64,000 nt of DNA from Burkholderiales bacterium (GCA_030603635.1 JAUVXK010000002.1:21155-85154), one strand, 5' to 3'. Counted from the first letter of the stretch, positions 9,877 through 19,523 are shown. The notes: a model not told the origin generated them from the letters alone. Made by a program: numbers and translations.

Positions 9877-11430
9877 ATGGCCTTGCATCGCATCACACCC
9901 GGCCCGCCATCTCCTGGCTGGCCGTTGTACGACACCGACGCCACCCGCCTGCTGGAAACCCGGCTTCAATCCATTTTGCCGCCGCATACGCTCATGCAGC
10001 GAGCAGGCCAGGCCGTGTACCGACTCAGTGCCGCGCTGGCGCCCCATGCGCGGCGGGTGTGGGTCGCCTGTGGCGGAGGGAACAACGGAGGCGACGGCTT
10101 CCTCGCGGCGGCGGCTTGGCACCGGCGCCTGGCCCCCACCGGCGGCGAGGTCGTGATCACCTGGATAGGCACGGAAGACCGCCTGCCCGCCGACGCTCGA
10201 CAGGCCCTGTATGTAGCGCAACAGCACGGGGTCCAATTCACCCAGGAGCCGCCACACTCGGCAGATCTGGTGATCGACGCGATCTTCGGGATCGGGCTGC
10301 GCGAAGCCCCCCGGGGCGCGGCGGGCATCTGGATCGAACGCCTCCAGCACGCCAGCGGTCCGGTGCTGTGCGTGGATCTTCCCAGCGGGCTTGATGCCGA
10401 TTCTGGCCGCTGGATGAGTGCCACCTCCGCAACGCCCAGCCCCCAACGCCACACCCTCTCCCTCCTGACGCTCAAGCCCGGGCTGTTCACACACCAAGGG
10501 CGTGATGCCGCCGGAACCTGCTGGTTTGACGACCTGGGCATCGCCCACTCCACAGCCGATGACCTGCCTCCAACCGCATGGCTACATGGCGCCGGGGCTG
10601 GCAGCGGCGTGCTCCGACGCTGGAAGCACGAGACCCACAAGGGCAGACACGGAGATCTGCTCATCATCGGGGGACAGCTGCCCGATCGCGGGCAGCCCGG
10701 GATGACCGGTGCCGCCATCCTGGCGGCCCGAGCCGGTTTGCGCGCCGGTGCTGGACGGGTCTACGTCGGTCTGCTCCCTGCTGCCCAGGCCCCCTTGTCC
10801 ATGGCGTTCGACCCGCTGCAACCCGAATTGATGTTCCGCACCGCGGATGACCTGCTGGATCATGGGCTCGCCGCCCAGGCGGTAAGCGTGTGCGGCTGTG
10901 GCGGCGGTGAAAAGGTCGCTGAAATTCTGCCCCGCTTGCTGGCCATGAGCCCGACGCTGGTGTTGGACGCGGATGCGCTGAATGCCGTGGCCGCAGACTG
11001 GCGGCTGCAGCGAACGCTGCGGTCACGTGCAAGCGCCGGCCAGCACACCGTGCTGACCCCTCACCCCCTGGAAGCAGCACGGTTGCTCGGCACCGATGCG
11101 GCAACGGTCCAGAACCGACGACTGGAAGCCGCACAGGAACTGGCGCAAAGGCTGGGCTGCACCGTCGTGCTCAAAGGCTCCGGCACCGTCACCGCCAGCC
11201 CCGGCCTGATCCCGCGCATCAACCCCACGGGCAACGGCCTGCTGGCCTCCGCCGGCACCGGAGACGTACTAGCCGGTCTGATCGGCGCCCTGCTCTGCCA
11301 GGACACGACCCAGGCGCAGATCCCGCTCAGGGTCGCCGACGCGGTGTACCTGCATGGCCTGAGCGCCGACTGCTGGCCCGAAGACAGGCAGACGATGTGT
11401 GCCAGCGATGTGATCCGGTGCCTGCCCTGA
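9877..11430 (+). CDS. nnr: Bifunctional NAD(P)H-hydrate epimerase / ADP-dependent NAD(P)H-hydrate dehydratase
   Basis: 517 aa, cytosolic repair enzyme that restores hydrated NADH and NADPH. The N-terminal YjeF_N epimerase domain (about 1-225) carries GGGNNGGDGF at 66-75. The C-terminal ribokinase-like dehydratase domain (about 235-515) carries the anion-hole motif in NPTGNGLLASAGTGDVLAGL and the preceding LKGSGTV. This is the common fused bacterial form. It is a single gene divergent from rpsB and convergent with the yggT-rnr pair. Confidence 0.93.
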   Translation: MALHRITPGPPSPGWPLYDTDATRLLETRLQSILPPHTLMQRAGQAVYRLSAALAPHARRVWVACGGGNNGGDGFLAAAAWHRRLAPTGGEVVITWIGTEDRLPADARQALYVAQQHGVQFTQEPPHSADLVIDAIFGIGLREAPRGAAGIWIERLQHASGPVLCVDLPSGLDADSGRWMSATSATPSPQRHTLSLLTLKPGLFTHQGRDAAGTCWFDDLGIAHSTADDLPPTAWLHGAGAGSGVLRRWKHETHKGRHGDLLIIGGQLPDRGQPGMTGAAILAARAGLRAGAGRVYVGLLPAAQAPLSMAFDPLQPELMFRTADDLLDHGLAAQAVSVCGCGGGEKVAEILPRLLAMSPTLVLDADALNAVAADWRLQRTLRSRASAGQHTVLTPHPLEAARLLGTDAATVQNRRLEAAQELAQRLGCTVVLKGSGTVTASPGLIPRINPTGNGLLASAGTGDVLAGLIGALLCQDTTQAQIPLRVADAVYLHGLSADCWPEDRQTMCASDVIRCLP

Positions 11431-11448
11431 CTGCGGTTCAGCCGGACG

Positions 11449-11997
11449 TCAGGCGATGATCAGCAGCCCCACCTGCAGCAGGATGATCAGCACCAGGACG
11501 GAAAGATCCACCCCGCCCAGCGTGGGAATGATGCGGCGGATGGGCGCCAGAATGGGATCGATCAGCCGGGCCAGTACGCTCTGGATCGGCGAATGGGGCT
11601 GTATCCAGGACAGGACGGCATACACCAGCGCCAGCAGCATGAGTCCCTGCAACACCGTTCGAACCATGAAGGTGATGGCAACGAACGGCACCGTAACCAG
11701 AAAGCCCAGGTTCTGCACCCCCGGCACCCGCCCCCCCCACAAGGCATGCCACAGCGCCGAATACGTCAGCGCCAGGACAAAGGCGGCCAGGAAACTGCCC
11801 CAGTCGATGTTGGCATGCGCCCAGCCGCGCGGCAAGGTCTTGCGCAGTGGCTGAACGACCCAGTCGGTGATTGCCATCACGAAAATGCCCGGCTGCTGGG
11901 TCATGCGCATGCGGCGCGTGTTCATCCAGCCGCGCAGCAACGCCGCTCCGATGAGAAAAAAGAACAGCGTGTCCAACAGGAAGAAAAGAATGCGCAT
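11449..11997 (-). CDS. YggT family integral membrane protein
   Basis: 182 aa with two YGGT repeats, each a pair of membrane segments followed by a conserved RPIRRIIP-like loop (here APIRRIIPTLGGVDLSVLVL near the C-terminus). Family members are linked to osmotic or envelope stress and occasionally to cell division, but their biochemical role is not settled. The start at 11997 opens the first hydrophobic segment (MRILFFLLDTLFFFLIGAAL). It starts one base after the rnr stop codon, so the two genes are probably co-transcribed. Confidence 0.85.
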   Translation of the reverse strand: MRILFFLLDTLFFFLIGAALLRGWMNTRRMRMTQQPGIFVMAITDWVVQPLRKTLPRGWAHANIDWGSFLAAFVLALTYSALWHALWGGRVPGVQNLGFLVTVPFVAITFMVRTVLQGLMLLALVYAVLSWIQPHSPIQSVLARLIDPILAPIRRIIPTLGGVDLSVLVLIILLQVGLLIIA

Positions 11998-11998
11998 C

Positions 11999-14284
11999 TC
12001 AACGGTTGCCTTTTTTCGACTTGCCGCCTCCTCGGTTGGGGCGACCGGCATCTCCCCCCGTCGTACGGCGTGAGCCCGACTTGCCACCCGAGGCGCGTCT
12101 GTCCGGATATTGTGCCGCAGCCGACGCCGGGTTTTTCTTGCGTGTCGCACGCCCACGGCTGGCAACGTCCGCGGGGTCTCCATGCTTGTCGCGCAGGGCT
12201 CGCGCCATCAGGTCTTCATCGGGACGCACCAGCCGGAAATCGACCCGGCGCCCATCCAGATCGACCCGGCTGACCTGCACGTTCACCTTGGAACCCAGGG
12301 TGTAGCGGATACCGGTGCGCTCGCCCCGAAGTTCCTGCCGGGCCTCGTCGTAACGGAAGTATTCGCCGCCCAGTTCGGTGATGTGCACCAGTCCTTCCAC
12401 GTACAGGCTGTCGAGGGTGACAAACAGACCAAAGCTCGTGACCGCCGTCACGACACCCACGAACTCCTCGCCCAGGCGCTCGCGCATGTACTTGCACTTG
12501 AGCCAGGCCTCGACGTCCCGGCTGGCTTCGTCGGCGCGGCGCTCATTGGCACTGCAGTGCAGGCCAGCCGCCTGCCAGCCCAGCATTTCCGCACTGGTGC
12601 GGGAGGCATGCGCCTTTTGTCGGTGCGCCTGTTCGGCGGCCGACGGCCCTTTGGCCGCCAGGCGCTTGGAGAGCTTCGCATGTGCTTCGCCCGGGGTGGG
12701 CAAGGCAGGCAGGTGGTACTTGCGCTCCTGCAGGATGGCCTTGATCACCCGGTGCACCAGCAGATCCGGGTAGCGGCGTATGGGACTGGTGAAGTGGGTG
12801 TAAGCCTCGAAAGCCAAGCCAAAGTGGCCGCTGTTGTGCGGGGTGTAGATGGCCTGCTGCATCGAGCGCAGCAGCATCTGGTGGATCTGCGCGGCATCGG
12901 GGCGGTCTTCGGTGGCGTGCGCGAGCTGCTGGAAATCCCTGGGGTGGGGCTCGTCACCGACGGTTTGGGACACCCCCAGCGCCTTGAGGTACTGGCGCAG
13001 GGTTTCCAGCTTTTCAGGGGTGGGGCCCTCGTGCACACGGAACAGGCCGAAATGCCGGCTCTGCGCAATGAACTCGGCCGAGCAGACGTTGGCGGCCAGC
13101 ATGGCCTCCTCGATCAGCTTGTGGGCGTCGTTGCGGGTCCGGGGCACGATTTTCTCGATCCGACCGGACTCGTCGCAGACGATCTGGGTTTCCACCGTCT
13201 CGAAGTCCACCGCCCCACGTCGCTCACGGGCGGCCAGCAGGGCGCGGTAGACGTCGTGCAGGTTGAGCAGATGCGGCACCAGGGCCTTGCGCTGCTGGGC
13301 CTCCGGCCCGCGGGTGTTCTGCAGGATGGCCGCGACCTCGGTGTACGTCAGGCGGCCGTGACTGAACATCACCGCCGGGTAGAACTGGTAGGCGTGGATG
13401 TCGCCCTTGGCCGTGATAAGCATGTCACAGACCATGCACAGCCGCTCCACTTCGGGATTCAGCGAGCACAGACCGTTGGAGAGCTTTTCCGGCAGCATGG
13501 GAATCACGCGCCGGGGGAAATAGACACTGGTGGCCCGGTCGTAAGCGTCCACGTCCAGGGCATTGCCTGTTTCCACGTAATGGCTCACGTCAGCGATCGC
13601 GACCAGTAGGCGCCAGCCCTTGCCACGCCCCACGCGCGCGGGCTCGCAGTAGACCGCGTCGTCGAAGTCGCGCGCGTCCTCCCCGTCGATGGTGACCAAG
13701 GGGACGTCGGTCAGGTCGACCCGGCCCCGCTTGTCGATGGGGCGCACCTTGTCGGGCAGCCCGCGTGCCTGCGCCAGGGCGGCTTCGGAGAACTCGTGTG
13801 GCACGCCGTACTTGCGCACAGCGATCTCGATTTCCATGCCCGGATCGTCGATGTCGCCGAGCACTTCCTTGACCCGCCCCACGGGCTGGCCGTACAACGC
13901 AGGTGGCTCGGTCAGTTCGACCACCACCACTTGCCCCGGCTTGGCCGACCCCGTGGCGCCTTTGGGGATGAGCACGTCCTGGCCATAACGTTTGTCTTCC
14001 GGCGCCACCAGCCAGACACCGCTTTCCTGGAGCAGCCGGCCGATGATCGGGGCGCTCGAGCGCTCGATGATTTCTGTGACCCGACCTTCGGGCCGCCCCC
14101 GCCGGTCGTACCGCACCACACGGGCCTTGACGCGGTCCTTGTGCAGGACGGCGCGCATTTCGTTGGGCGGTAGGTAGAGGTCGGGCTGTCCGTCGTCGCG
14201 GACCACGAAGCCGTGACCGTCACGGTGGCCATTGACCACCCCTTCAAATTCGGACAGCAGCTGGTTCTGGTTTTTTTCTTTCAC
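11999..14284 (-). CDS. rnr: Ribonuclease R
   Basis: 761 aa, processive 3'-5' exoribonuclease that degrades structured RNA. Domain order: N-terminal OB/cold-shock domains (about 1-190), RNB catalytic domain with the acidic motif DGEDARDFDDAV, an S1 domain near 590-675 (EEFVGVVTAVTSFGLFV), and a basic Lys/Arg/Gly-rich tail typical of RNase R. The start appears to be GTG at 14284 with only a weak ribosome site; no better start lies nearby. The next gene, yggT, follows directly. Confidence 0.95.
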   Translation of the reverse strand: MKEKNQNQLLSEFEGVVNGHRDGHGFVVRDDGQPDLYLPPNEMRAVLHKDRVKARVVRYDRRGRPEGRVTEIIERSSAPIIGRLLQESGVWLVAPEDKRYGQDVLIPKGATGSAKPGQVVVVELTEPPALYGQPVGRVKEVLGDIDDPGMEIEIAVRKYGVPHEFSEAALAQARGLPDKVRPIDKRGRVDLTDVPLVTIDGEDARDFDDAVYCEPARVGRGKGWRLLVAIADVSHYVETGNALDVDAYDRATSVYFPRRVIPMLPEKLSNGLCSLNPEVERLCMVCDMLITAKGDIHAYQFYPAVMFSHGRLTYTEVAAILQNTRGPEAQQRKALVPHLLNLHDVYRALLAARERRGAVDFETVETQIVCDESGRIEKIVPRTRNDAHKLIEEAMLAANVCSAEFIAQSRHFGLFRVHEGPTPEKLETLRQYLKALGVSQTVGDEPHPRDFQQLAHATEDRPDAAQIHQMLLRSMQQAIYTPHNSGHFGLAFEAYTHFTSPIRRYPDLLVHRVIKAILQERKYHLPALPTPGEAHAKLSKRLAAKGPSAAEQAHRQKAHASRTSAEMLGWQAAGLHCSANERRADEASRDVEAWLKCKYMRERLGEEFVGVVTAVTSFGLFVTLDSLYVEGLVHITELGGEYFRYDEARQELRGERTGIRYTLGSKVNVQVSRVDLDGRRVDFRLVRPDEDLMARALRDKHGDPADVASRGRATRKKNPASAAAQYPDRRASGGKSGSRRTTGGDAGRPNRGGGKSKKGNR

Positions 14285-14321
14285 TCGGATCTTGTTGCAC
14301 TCACTGCAGGGGCTGACACAT

Positions 14322-14329
14322 GCTATACT
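14322..14329 (+). promoter_or_regulatory. Extended -10 promoter of first tRNA-Leu
   Basis: TGCTATACT (14321-14329) is an extended -10 element (TG, one base, TATACT) about 17 bases before the mature tRNA start. A TTGCAC at 14295-14300 is too far away (23 bases) to be a normal -35. The second tRNA copy has a nearly identical element at the matching position. Confidence 0.5.
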
Positions 14330-14345
14330 TCCAGCTTATCTGAAA

Positions 14346-14430
<85 letters not shown>

Positions 14431-14445
14431 ATCATAAAGAGTAAA

Positions 14446-14476
14446 GCCTGCAGATTTCATGTCTGCAGGCTTTTTT
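14446..14476 (+). terminator. Terminator after first tRNA-Leu
   Basis: Perfect inverted repeat GCCTGCAGA/TCTGCAGGC with a 7-base loop, followed by six T. It ends the first tRNA transcript before the second tRNA promoter. Confidence 0.88.
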
Positions 14477-14539
14477 CTTGCCTTCGACAGGGATGGGGCT
14501 TCGATTTTGCGCGGGCCCATCAAAAGCGCGCCAGAACCG

Positions 14540-14548
14540 TGCTATAGT
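14540..14548 (+). promoter_or_regulatory. Extended -10 promoter of second tRNA-Leu
   Basis: TGCTATAGT is an extended -10 element 18 bases before the tRNA start, matching the element in front of copy 1 (TGCTATACT). No clear -35 is visible. With the terminator just upstream, the second tRNA is probably transcribed independently. Confidence 0.5.
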
Positions 14549-14565
14549 TGCAGTCTTCCTGAGAT

Positions 14566-14650
<85 letters not shown>

Positions 14651-14660
14651 AACATTCTCA

Positions 14661-14689
14661 AAAAAGGCCTGCATCTTGCAGGCCTTTTT
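14661..14689. terminator. Bidirectional terminator between tRNA-Leu and rimO
   Basis: Perfect 13-bp palindrome arms AAAAAGGCCTGCA/TGCAGGCCTTTTT with a 3-base loop (TCT). It carries T-runs on both strands, so it can end the tRNA transcript from the left and the rimO transcript from the right. Confidence 0.88.
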
Positions 14690-14693
14690 CATT

Positions 14694-16079
14694 TCAGACC
14701 GGTATGCCCACCAGATCGTGACCTTGCGCCATCACGATGCGCGCCTTCACGAAATCCCCCACCTTGTACGTCTTGCTCGCCTTCTCGGGCGGCAACAGTC
14801 GCACCACGCCGTCGATCTCGGGCGCATCGGCGTAGCTGCGGCCCACGCCCCCTTTCTTGCCCAGACCACTGGACTGGTCCACCAGCACCTGCATGGTGGC
14901 CCCGACTCGGCGCGCCAGCCGCTGTGACGAAGCTTCTTCGGCCACGGCCATGAAACGGGCACGGCGCTCTTCGCGCAACGCGTCGGGCAGGGCCCCGGGC
15001 AGCGCATTCGCTGCAGCACCTTCCACGGGCGAGTAGGCAAAGCAACCGGCGCGGTCGATCTGCGCTTCGCCCACGAAGTCGAGCAGATGCTGGAATTCCG
15101 CTTCCGTCTCGCCCGGGAAACCAGCGATGAAGGTGCTGCGCACGACGATTTCCGGACACAGCTCGCGCCAGCGCTGGATACGCTCCAGGTTCTTTTCCCC
15201 GCTGGCCGGGCGCTTCATGCGGCGCAGCACATCGGGGTGGCTGTGCTGCAGGGGCACGTCCAAGTACGGCAACACCAGGCCTTCCGCCATCAACGGAACG
15301 ATCTCGTCCACATGCGGATACGGGTACACGTAGTGCAGACGCACCCAGGCACCATGCTGACGCGCCAGCTCGCCGAGGGCTTGAACCAGATCGAACATGC
15401 GGGTCTTGACCGGTTTGCCGTCCCAGAAACCGGTGCGGTACTTCACGTCCACGCCGTAGGCCGAGGTGTCCTGGCTGACCACCAGCAGTTCCTTGACACC
15501 GGCCTCGAACAGCTTGCGCGCTTCGGTCAGCACGTCGCCGATGGGGCGGCTGACCAGATCCCCACGCATGGACGGGATGATGCAGAAGGTGCAACGGTGA
15601 TTGCAGCCCTCGCTGATCTTGAGGTAGGCATAGTGGCGTGGCGTGAGCTTGACCCCTTGCGGCGGCACCAGGTCCACAAACGGGTCGTGCGGTTTGGGCA
15701 GATGCTGGTGCACCGCCTCCATCACCTCGTGGGTGGCGTGCGGGCCGGTGACGGCGAGCACCGACGGGTGGATGTGGCGGACCAGATTCTGCCCCTCTTC
15801 GTCCTGCCGCGCCCCGAGACAACCCGTGACGATCACCTTGCCGTTCTCGGCCAGCGCTTCGCCGATGGTGTCCAGGCTTTCCTTGACGGCGTCGTCTATG
15901 AAGCCGCAGGTGTTGACGATCACCAGATCGGCCCCTTGAAAGGTCTTGCTGGTCTGATAACCCTCGGCGCTGAGTTGCGTGAGGATGAGTTCGGAGTCGG
16001 TCAGGGCCTTGGGGCAGCCCAAGCTGACGAAGCCCACCTTGGGAGCAGTGGGCGTGGCGGGGGTGATGGTGTCGCTCAT
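14694..16079 (-). CDS. rimO: Ribosomal protein S12 methylthiotransferase RimO
   Basis: 461 aa radical-SAM enzyme that adds a methylthio group to an aspartate of ribosomal protein S12. The N-terminal UPF0004 domain has cluster cysteines C22, C58 and C87. The radical-SAM motif is C159xxxC163xxC166 ([14 protein letters not shown]), and a C-terminal TRAM domain is present. The N-terminal [13 protein letters not shown] matches RimO rather than the related tRNA enzyme MiaB. It lies next to phaR. Confidence 0.94.
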   Translation of the reverse strand: MSDTITPATPTAPKVGFVSLGCPKALTDSELILTQLSAEGYQTSKTFQGADLVIVNTCGFIDDAVKESLDTIGEALAENGKVIVTGCLGARQDEEGQNLVRHIHPSVLAVTGPHATHEVMEAVHQHLPKPHDPFVDLVPPQGVKLTPRHYAYLKISEGCNHRCTFCIIPSMRGDLVSRPIGDVLTEARKLFEAGVKELLVVSQDTSAYGVDVKYRTGFWDGKPVKTRMFDLVQALGELARQHGAWVRLHYVYPYPHVDEIVPLMAEGLVLPYLDVPLQHSHPDVLRRMKRPASGEKNLERIQRWRELCPEIVVRSTFIAGFPGETEAEFQHLLDFVGEAQIDRAGCFAYSPVEGAAANALPGALPDALREERRARFMAVAEEASSQRLARRVGATMQVLVDQSSGLGKKGGVGRSYADAPEIDGVVRLLPPEKASKTYKVGDFVKARIVMAQGHDLVGIPV

Positions 16080-16129
16080 GGGCCCCGATTGTCTCAGGTC
16101 GGGGCAGCCACGTCAGCCGGCCGGGACGA

Positions 16130-16624
16130 TCAGCGCTTCACGCCCATCGCTTCCAGCATTTTCTCCTGCATTTGGGTGAACGCGTTGATGCCGGGCATGA
16201 CCGGCGCTTGCATGCCCATGTACTGTTGCCACAGCTCGGGCGTCCAACCCTTGGCGGGATCGGCCATGGATTTCTGGAAATCCATGAAGAGCTGCAGGTT
16301 CTTTTCCAGATACGACCCCATGTATCCCTGCATGGCATGACCATAGAACCGGATGATGTTGGCCAGCATGCTCTCCGAGAAGAGCGGGACACCCGCTGTC
16401 TCTTCTTCTAGGATGATCTGCAGCAGGATGCTGCGCGTCAGGTCGTCACCGCTTTTCGCGTCACGCACCACAAAGGGCTCGCCCCGCATGACCAGGGCCT
16501 TGACCTCGGCCAGCGTGATGTAGGAAGACGAATCGGTATCGTAAAGCCGACGGTTGGGATACTTTTTGATCACGCGAATGGACTTGCCGGGGGCGGCCGT
16601 CGCCTCGGCCTCTTGGTTCTGCAC
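16130..16624 (-). CDS. phaR: Polyhydroxyalkanoate synthesis repressor PhaR
   Basis: 164 aa DNA-binding regulator of PHB metabolism; the family represses phasin genes and binds PHB granules. The conserved PHB_acc_N domain is clear ([20 protein letters not shown], then [10 protein letters not shown]), followed by the PHB_acc domain. The start is set at GTG 16624 because AGGAGG lies 7 bases upstream; the ATGs further upstream lack a ribosome site and add non-conserved residues. It is divergent from an SDR reductase gene. Its presence implies the organism stores PHB. Confidence 0.93.
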   Translation of the reverse strand: MQNQEAEATAAPGKSIRVIKKYPNRRLYDTDSSSYITLAEVKALVMRGEPFVVRDAKSGDDLTRSILLQIILEEETAGVPLFSESMLANIIRFYGHAMQGYMGSYLEKNLQLFMDFQKSMADPAKGWTPELWQQYMGMQAPVMPGINAFTQMQEKMLEAMGVKR

Positions 16625-16681
16625 GGGGCAACCTCCTGTGGATACGGGCAAGCGATACATGACCTGCCTCGGGAATGGGGA

Positions 16682-16698
16682 ACAATGGTACACATTGT
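16682..16698. promoter_or_regulatory. Inverted repeat ACAATG-N5-CATTGT upstream of phaR
   Basis: A perfect 6-bp inverted repeat with a 5-base spacer lies in the 180-base divergent region between phaR and the SDR gene, 58 bases before the phaR start. It overlaps a minus-strand TACAAT that could be a phaR -10 box. Its size and position suit an operator, perhaps for PhaR autoregulation; the protein that binds is unknown. Two ACCGGT repeats 9 bases apart (16757-16771) lie nearer the SDR gene. Confidence 0.35.
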
Positions 16699-16804
16699 AG
16701 GAAGGATGTCTGGCTTCGCACAGCAGGAATTACCCTTTGTGTTGCACGGCAGCATGACCGGTCAGACCGGTAAGATCACCCTTCTTTCCACCCACACCAG
16801 CACG

Positions 16805-17560
16805 ATGAGCACTTCCATGAAACGACTCGAAGGAAAAATCAGCCTGATCACAGGCGCGGCGCAAGGCATCGGTGAAGCCACGGCCCTGAAATTCGCGGCT
16901 GAAGGCGCCACCGTGGTGGCCTGCGACGTGCGCCAGGACGCCGTCGATGCCGTGGTGCAGCGCTGCGCAGCCCTGGGCGCGCCAGCCATGGGCTGTGTGA
17001 TGGACGTGACGCAACGCCCCATGATCGATGCCGTCGTGAAGCAGGTGCTCGACCGCTTCGGCCGCATCGACGTGCTGGTGAACAACGCCGGCATCACCCA
17101 GGATGCGCGTCTCCAGAAAATGACGCAGGAGCAGTTTGACCGCGTCATCGACGTGAACCTTCGCGGTGTGTTCCATTGCAGCCAGGCGGTGGCAGACGCC
17201 ATGGTCGTCCAGGGCAGCGGTGTCATCCTCATCGCTTCCAGCGTGGTCGGCATCTATGGCAATTTCGGCCAGACCAACTACGCCGCCACCAAGTTCGGCG
17301 TCATCGGTTTCGCCAAGACCTGGAGCCGAGAACTGGGCCCCAAGGGCGTTCGCGTCAATGCCGTGGCCCCTGGTTTCGTGGAAACCCCGATCCTGCGGAC
17401 CATTCCCGAAAAGGTGCTCCGGGAAATGGAACACAAGGTGCCGCTGAAGCGATTGGGCAGGCCGGAAGAGATCGCCAACGTGTACGCCTTCCTGGCCAGT
17501 GACGAGGCCAGCTACGTCAACGGCGCTGTGATCGAGGTCTGTGGCGGCATGACGGTGTGA
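16805..17560 (+). CDS. SDR family oxidoreductase, FabG-like (3-oxoacyl reductase)
   Basis: 251 aa short-chain dehydrogenase, probably NADP(H)-dependent reduction of a 3-oxoacyl thioester. It has the cofactor motif GAAQGIG at 17-23, NNAG at 93-96, catalytic Ser146, Tyr159 and Lys163, and a C-terminal CGG motif. It is closer in appearance to FabG than to the acetoacetyl-CoA reductase PhaB. An alternative ATG four codons later (16817, MKRLEGKIS) is equally plausible, since neither has a clear ribosome site. It is divergent from phaR, so a role in PHB or fatty acid metabolism is possible. Confidence 0.88.
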   Translation: MSTSMKRLEGKISLITGAAQGIGEATALKFAAEGATVVACDVRQDAVDAVVQRCAALGAPAMGCVMDVTQRPMIDAVVKQVLDRFGRIDVLVNNAGITQDARLQKMTQEQFDRVIDVNLRGVFHCSQAVADAMVVQGSGVILIASSVVGIYGNFGQTNYAATKFGVIGFAKTWSRELGPKGVRVNAVAPGFVETPILRTIPEKVLREMEHKVPLKRLGRPEEIANVYAFLASDEASYVNGAVIEVCGGMTV

Positions 17561-17563
17561 ACC

Positions 17564-18175
17564 GTGGGCCACACCCCTGACCCCACCACCTCTCAACCGT
17601 TACCTGACGGTTCCCCCCGACAACCCACCTCGCGGCGCGACCTCTTCCTTTCCTTCTCCGCCATCGCGTTGCAGGGATTCGGTGGGGTCATCGCCATCAT
17701 TCAGCGTGAGCTGGTCGAGAAGAAACGCTGGCTGACCCGAGAGCAGTTCGTGGAAGACTGGGCCGTGGCCCAGATCCTGCCCGGACCGAACGTGGTGAAC
17801 CTGTCGCTCATGATCGGGGGCCGGCATTTCGGTCTGAGCGGTGCGCTCGCCGCCCTCGCCGGGATGCTGGTGGCCCCGCTGCTGGTGGTGTTGCTCATGG
17901 CCATCGCGTTTGCCACCGTGGCGGACACACCGACCGCCACCGGCGCGCTGCGTGGCATGGGCGCGGTGGCTGCCGGGCTGATCACCGCCACCGGCCTGAA
18001 GCTCGTCGGTGCCCTGCGTGGCAACGTGATGGGCATGACCGTCTGCATCGCGCTGGCCGCCGCCACCTTCGTGGCCATCGCCTGGCTGCGCATTCCGCTG
18101 GCGTGGGTGCTGCTGGTGCTCGGGGGACTCGGTTGGGCCTGGGCCTGGCATCGTCTCGGTCAGAAAGAAGCCTGA
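17564..18175 (+). CDS. Chromate transporter ChrA, N-terminal-type half
   Basis: 203 aa, one CHR domain with about six membrane segments. The family signatures FGGVIAIIQRELVEKKRWLT and FVEDWAVAQILPGPNVVNL are present. It begins with GTG three bases after the SDR stop codon. Full ChrA proteins are about 400 aa with two CHR domains; here each domain has its own gene, as in the short-chain CHR pairs known in other bacteria. The substrate is chromate by homology, but some family members may move other anions. Confidence 0.85.
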   Translation: MGHTPDPTTSQPLPDGSPRQPTSRRDLFLSFSAIALQGFGGVIAIIQRELVEKKRWLTREQFVEDWAVAQILPGPNVVNLSLMIGGRHFGLSGALAALAGMLVAPLLVVLLMAIAFATVADTPTATGALRGMGAVAAGLITATGLKLVGALRGNVMGMTVCIALAAATFVAIAWLRIPLAWVLLVLGGLGWAWAWHRLGQKEA

Positions 18176-18176
18176 G

Positions 18177-18773
18177 ATGGACATCGTCCTCACGCCAGGG
18201 GACTGGCTGAACCTGTTTCTGCACTTCACGGTGCTGTCGCTGCTGGCCGTTGGGGGAGCCATCACCACGGCGCCTGAGATGCACCGCTACCTGGTGGGCC
18301 AGCAGCAGTGGCTGACGGATGCCCAGTTCACGGCCTCCATCGCCCTGTCGCAGGCCGCCCCAGGCCCGAACCTCCTGTTTGTGGCGCTGTTGGGCTGGAG
18401 TGTCGGCTTGAACTCGGCGGGTGGTGCCGCCGCCGGGGCCTCGGCCTGGGGGTGGGGCGTGGCCGGTGTCGTCATCGCCATGACGGCCATCCTGATCCCT
18501 TCCTCGACGCTGACCTATGTCGTGACCCGCTGGGCCCACCGCAACCGGGAGCGCCGGGGCGTGAAGGCATTCAAGCAAGGCATGGCGCCCGTCGTGATTG
18601 CCCTGCTCATGGCCACCGGCTGGTTGCTGAGTGCCGCGCACAGCTCCCCGATGGAACACTGGCGGCTGTGGCTGCTCACGGCTATGGCCACCCTCATCGT
18701 GTGGAAAACCCGGGTGCACCTGCTGGCGCTGATCGTGATTGGCGGCCTGCTGGGGGCCTTCGGGCTGGTGTGA
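18177..18773 (+). CDS. Chromate transporter ChrA, C-terminal-type half
   Basis: 198 aa, second CHR-domain membrane protein, starting one base after the stop of the first half, so the two are translated together and probably form a heterodimer. It carries the matching motifs GGAITTAPEMHRYLV and FTASIALSQAAPGPNLLFV. It is convergent with rlmB, with only 6 bases between the genes. Confidence 0.85.
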   Translation: MDIVLTPGDWLNLFLHFTVLSLLAVGGAITTAPEMHRYLVGQQQWLTDAQFTASIALSQAAPGPNLLFVALLGWSVGLNSAGGAAAGASAWGWGVAGVVIAMTAILIPSSTLTYVVTRWAHRNRERRGVKAFKQGMAPVVIALLMATGWLLSAAHSSPMEHWRLWLLTAMATLIVWKTRVHLLALIVIGGLLGAFGLV

Positions 18774-18779
18774 GGCCCC

Positions 18780-19523
18780 TCAGATGCGCTGGCGCAGGGC
18801 CTCGTACAGACACACCGCACTGGCGACCGACACGTTGAGGCTTTCCACCGCACCGCTCATGGGAATGCCGATGAGCTCGTCGCAGGTCTTGCGCGTGAGC
18901 TGTCGCATGCCTGGCCCCTCGGCCCCCAGCACGAGGGCCACGGGCCCCTTCAGATCGACCTGATAGAGGGTTTTGGGGGCGTCGTCACTGGTGCCGATCA
19001 CCCAGATGTGGCGCTCCTTCAGCTCGTTGAGGGTGCGCGCCAGATTGGTCACCATGAAATACGGCACGGTTTCGGCGGCACCGCTGGCCACCTTGGCCAC
19101 GGTGGCATTGATGCCGCAGGCATGGTCCTTGGGGGCGATCACCGCGTGGGCGCCCGCCCCATCGGCCACGCGCAGGCAGGCCCCCAGGTTGTGGGGATCG
19201 GTGACACCGTCGAGCACCAGCAGCAACGGCACCTCGCCGCCCTGCTCCAGTTGATCGAGCAGATCGTCCAGCGAGCGGGCCTGGGCCACGGGCTGCACCC
19301 GCGCTGCCACCCCCTGATGACCGTGACTGCCAGCCAGTTTGGCGATGCGCAGGCTGTCGGCTTCGATCAGCCGGGCACCGGCTTCCTTGGCGCGTTCGAC
19401 GAATTGCCGCATGCGCGCGTCGCGCCGGGTCGGGTCGATGTAGATTTCGATGATGGACGCAGGCGCCGTCTTGAGGCGCACGCCCACGGCATGAAAGCCG
19501 AACAGGACTTTGGGGGAGGACAT
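18780..19523 (-). CDS. rlmB: 23S rRNA (guanosine-2'-O-)-methyltransferase RlmB
   Basis: 247 aa SPOUT methyltransferase that methylates G2251 in the P-loop of 23S rRNA. The N-terminal substrate-binding domain starts SPKVLFGFHAV. The C-terminal trefoil-knot domain shows the three SPOUT motifs (VTDPHNLGACLR, LVLGAEGPGMRQL and IPMSGAVESLNVSVASAV). The ATG at 19523 gives the family length. It lies 10 bases after the ABC ATPase gene and may share its transcript. Confidence 0.95.
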   Translation of the reverse strand: MSSPKVLFGFHAVGVRLKTAPASIIEIYIDPTRRDARMRQFVERAKEAGARLIEADSLRIAKLAGSHGHQGVAARVQPVAQARSLDDLLDQLEQGGEVPLLLVLDGVTDPHNLGACLRVADGAGAHAVIAPKDHACGINATVAKVASGAAETVPYFMVTNLARTLNELKERHIWVIGTSDDAPKTLYQVDLKGPVALVLGAEGPGMRQLTRKTCDELIGIPMSGAVESLNVSVASAVCLYEALRQRI

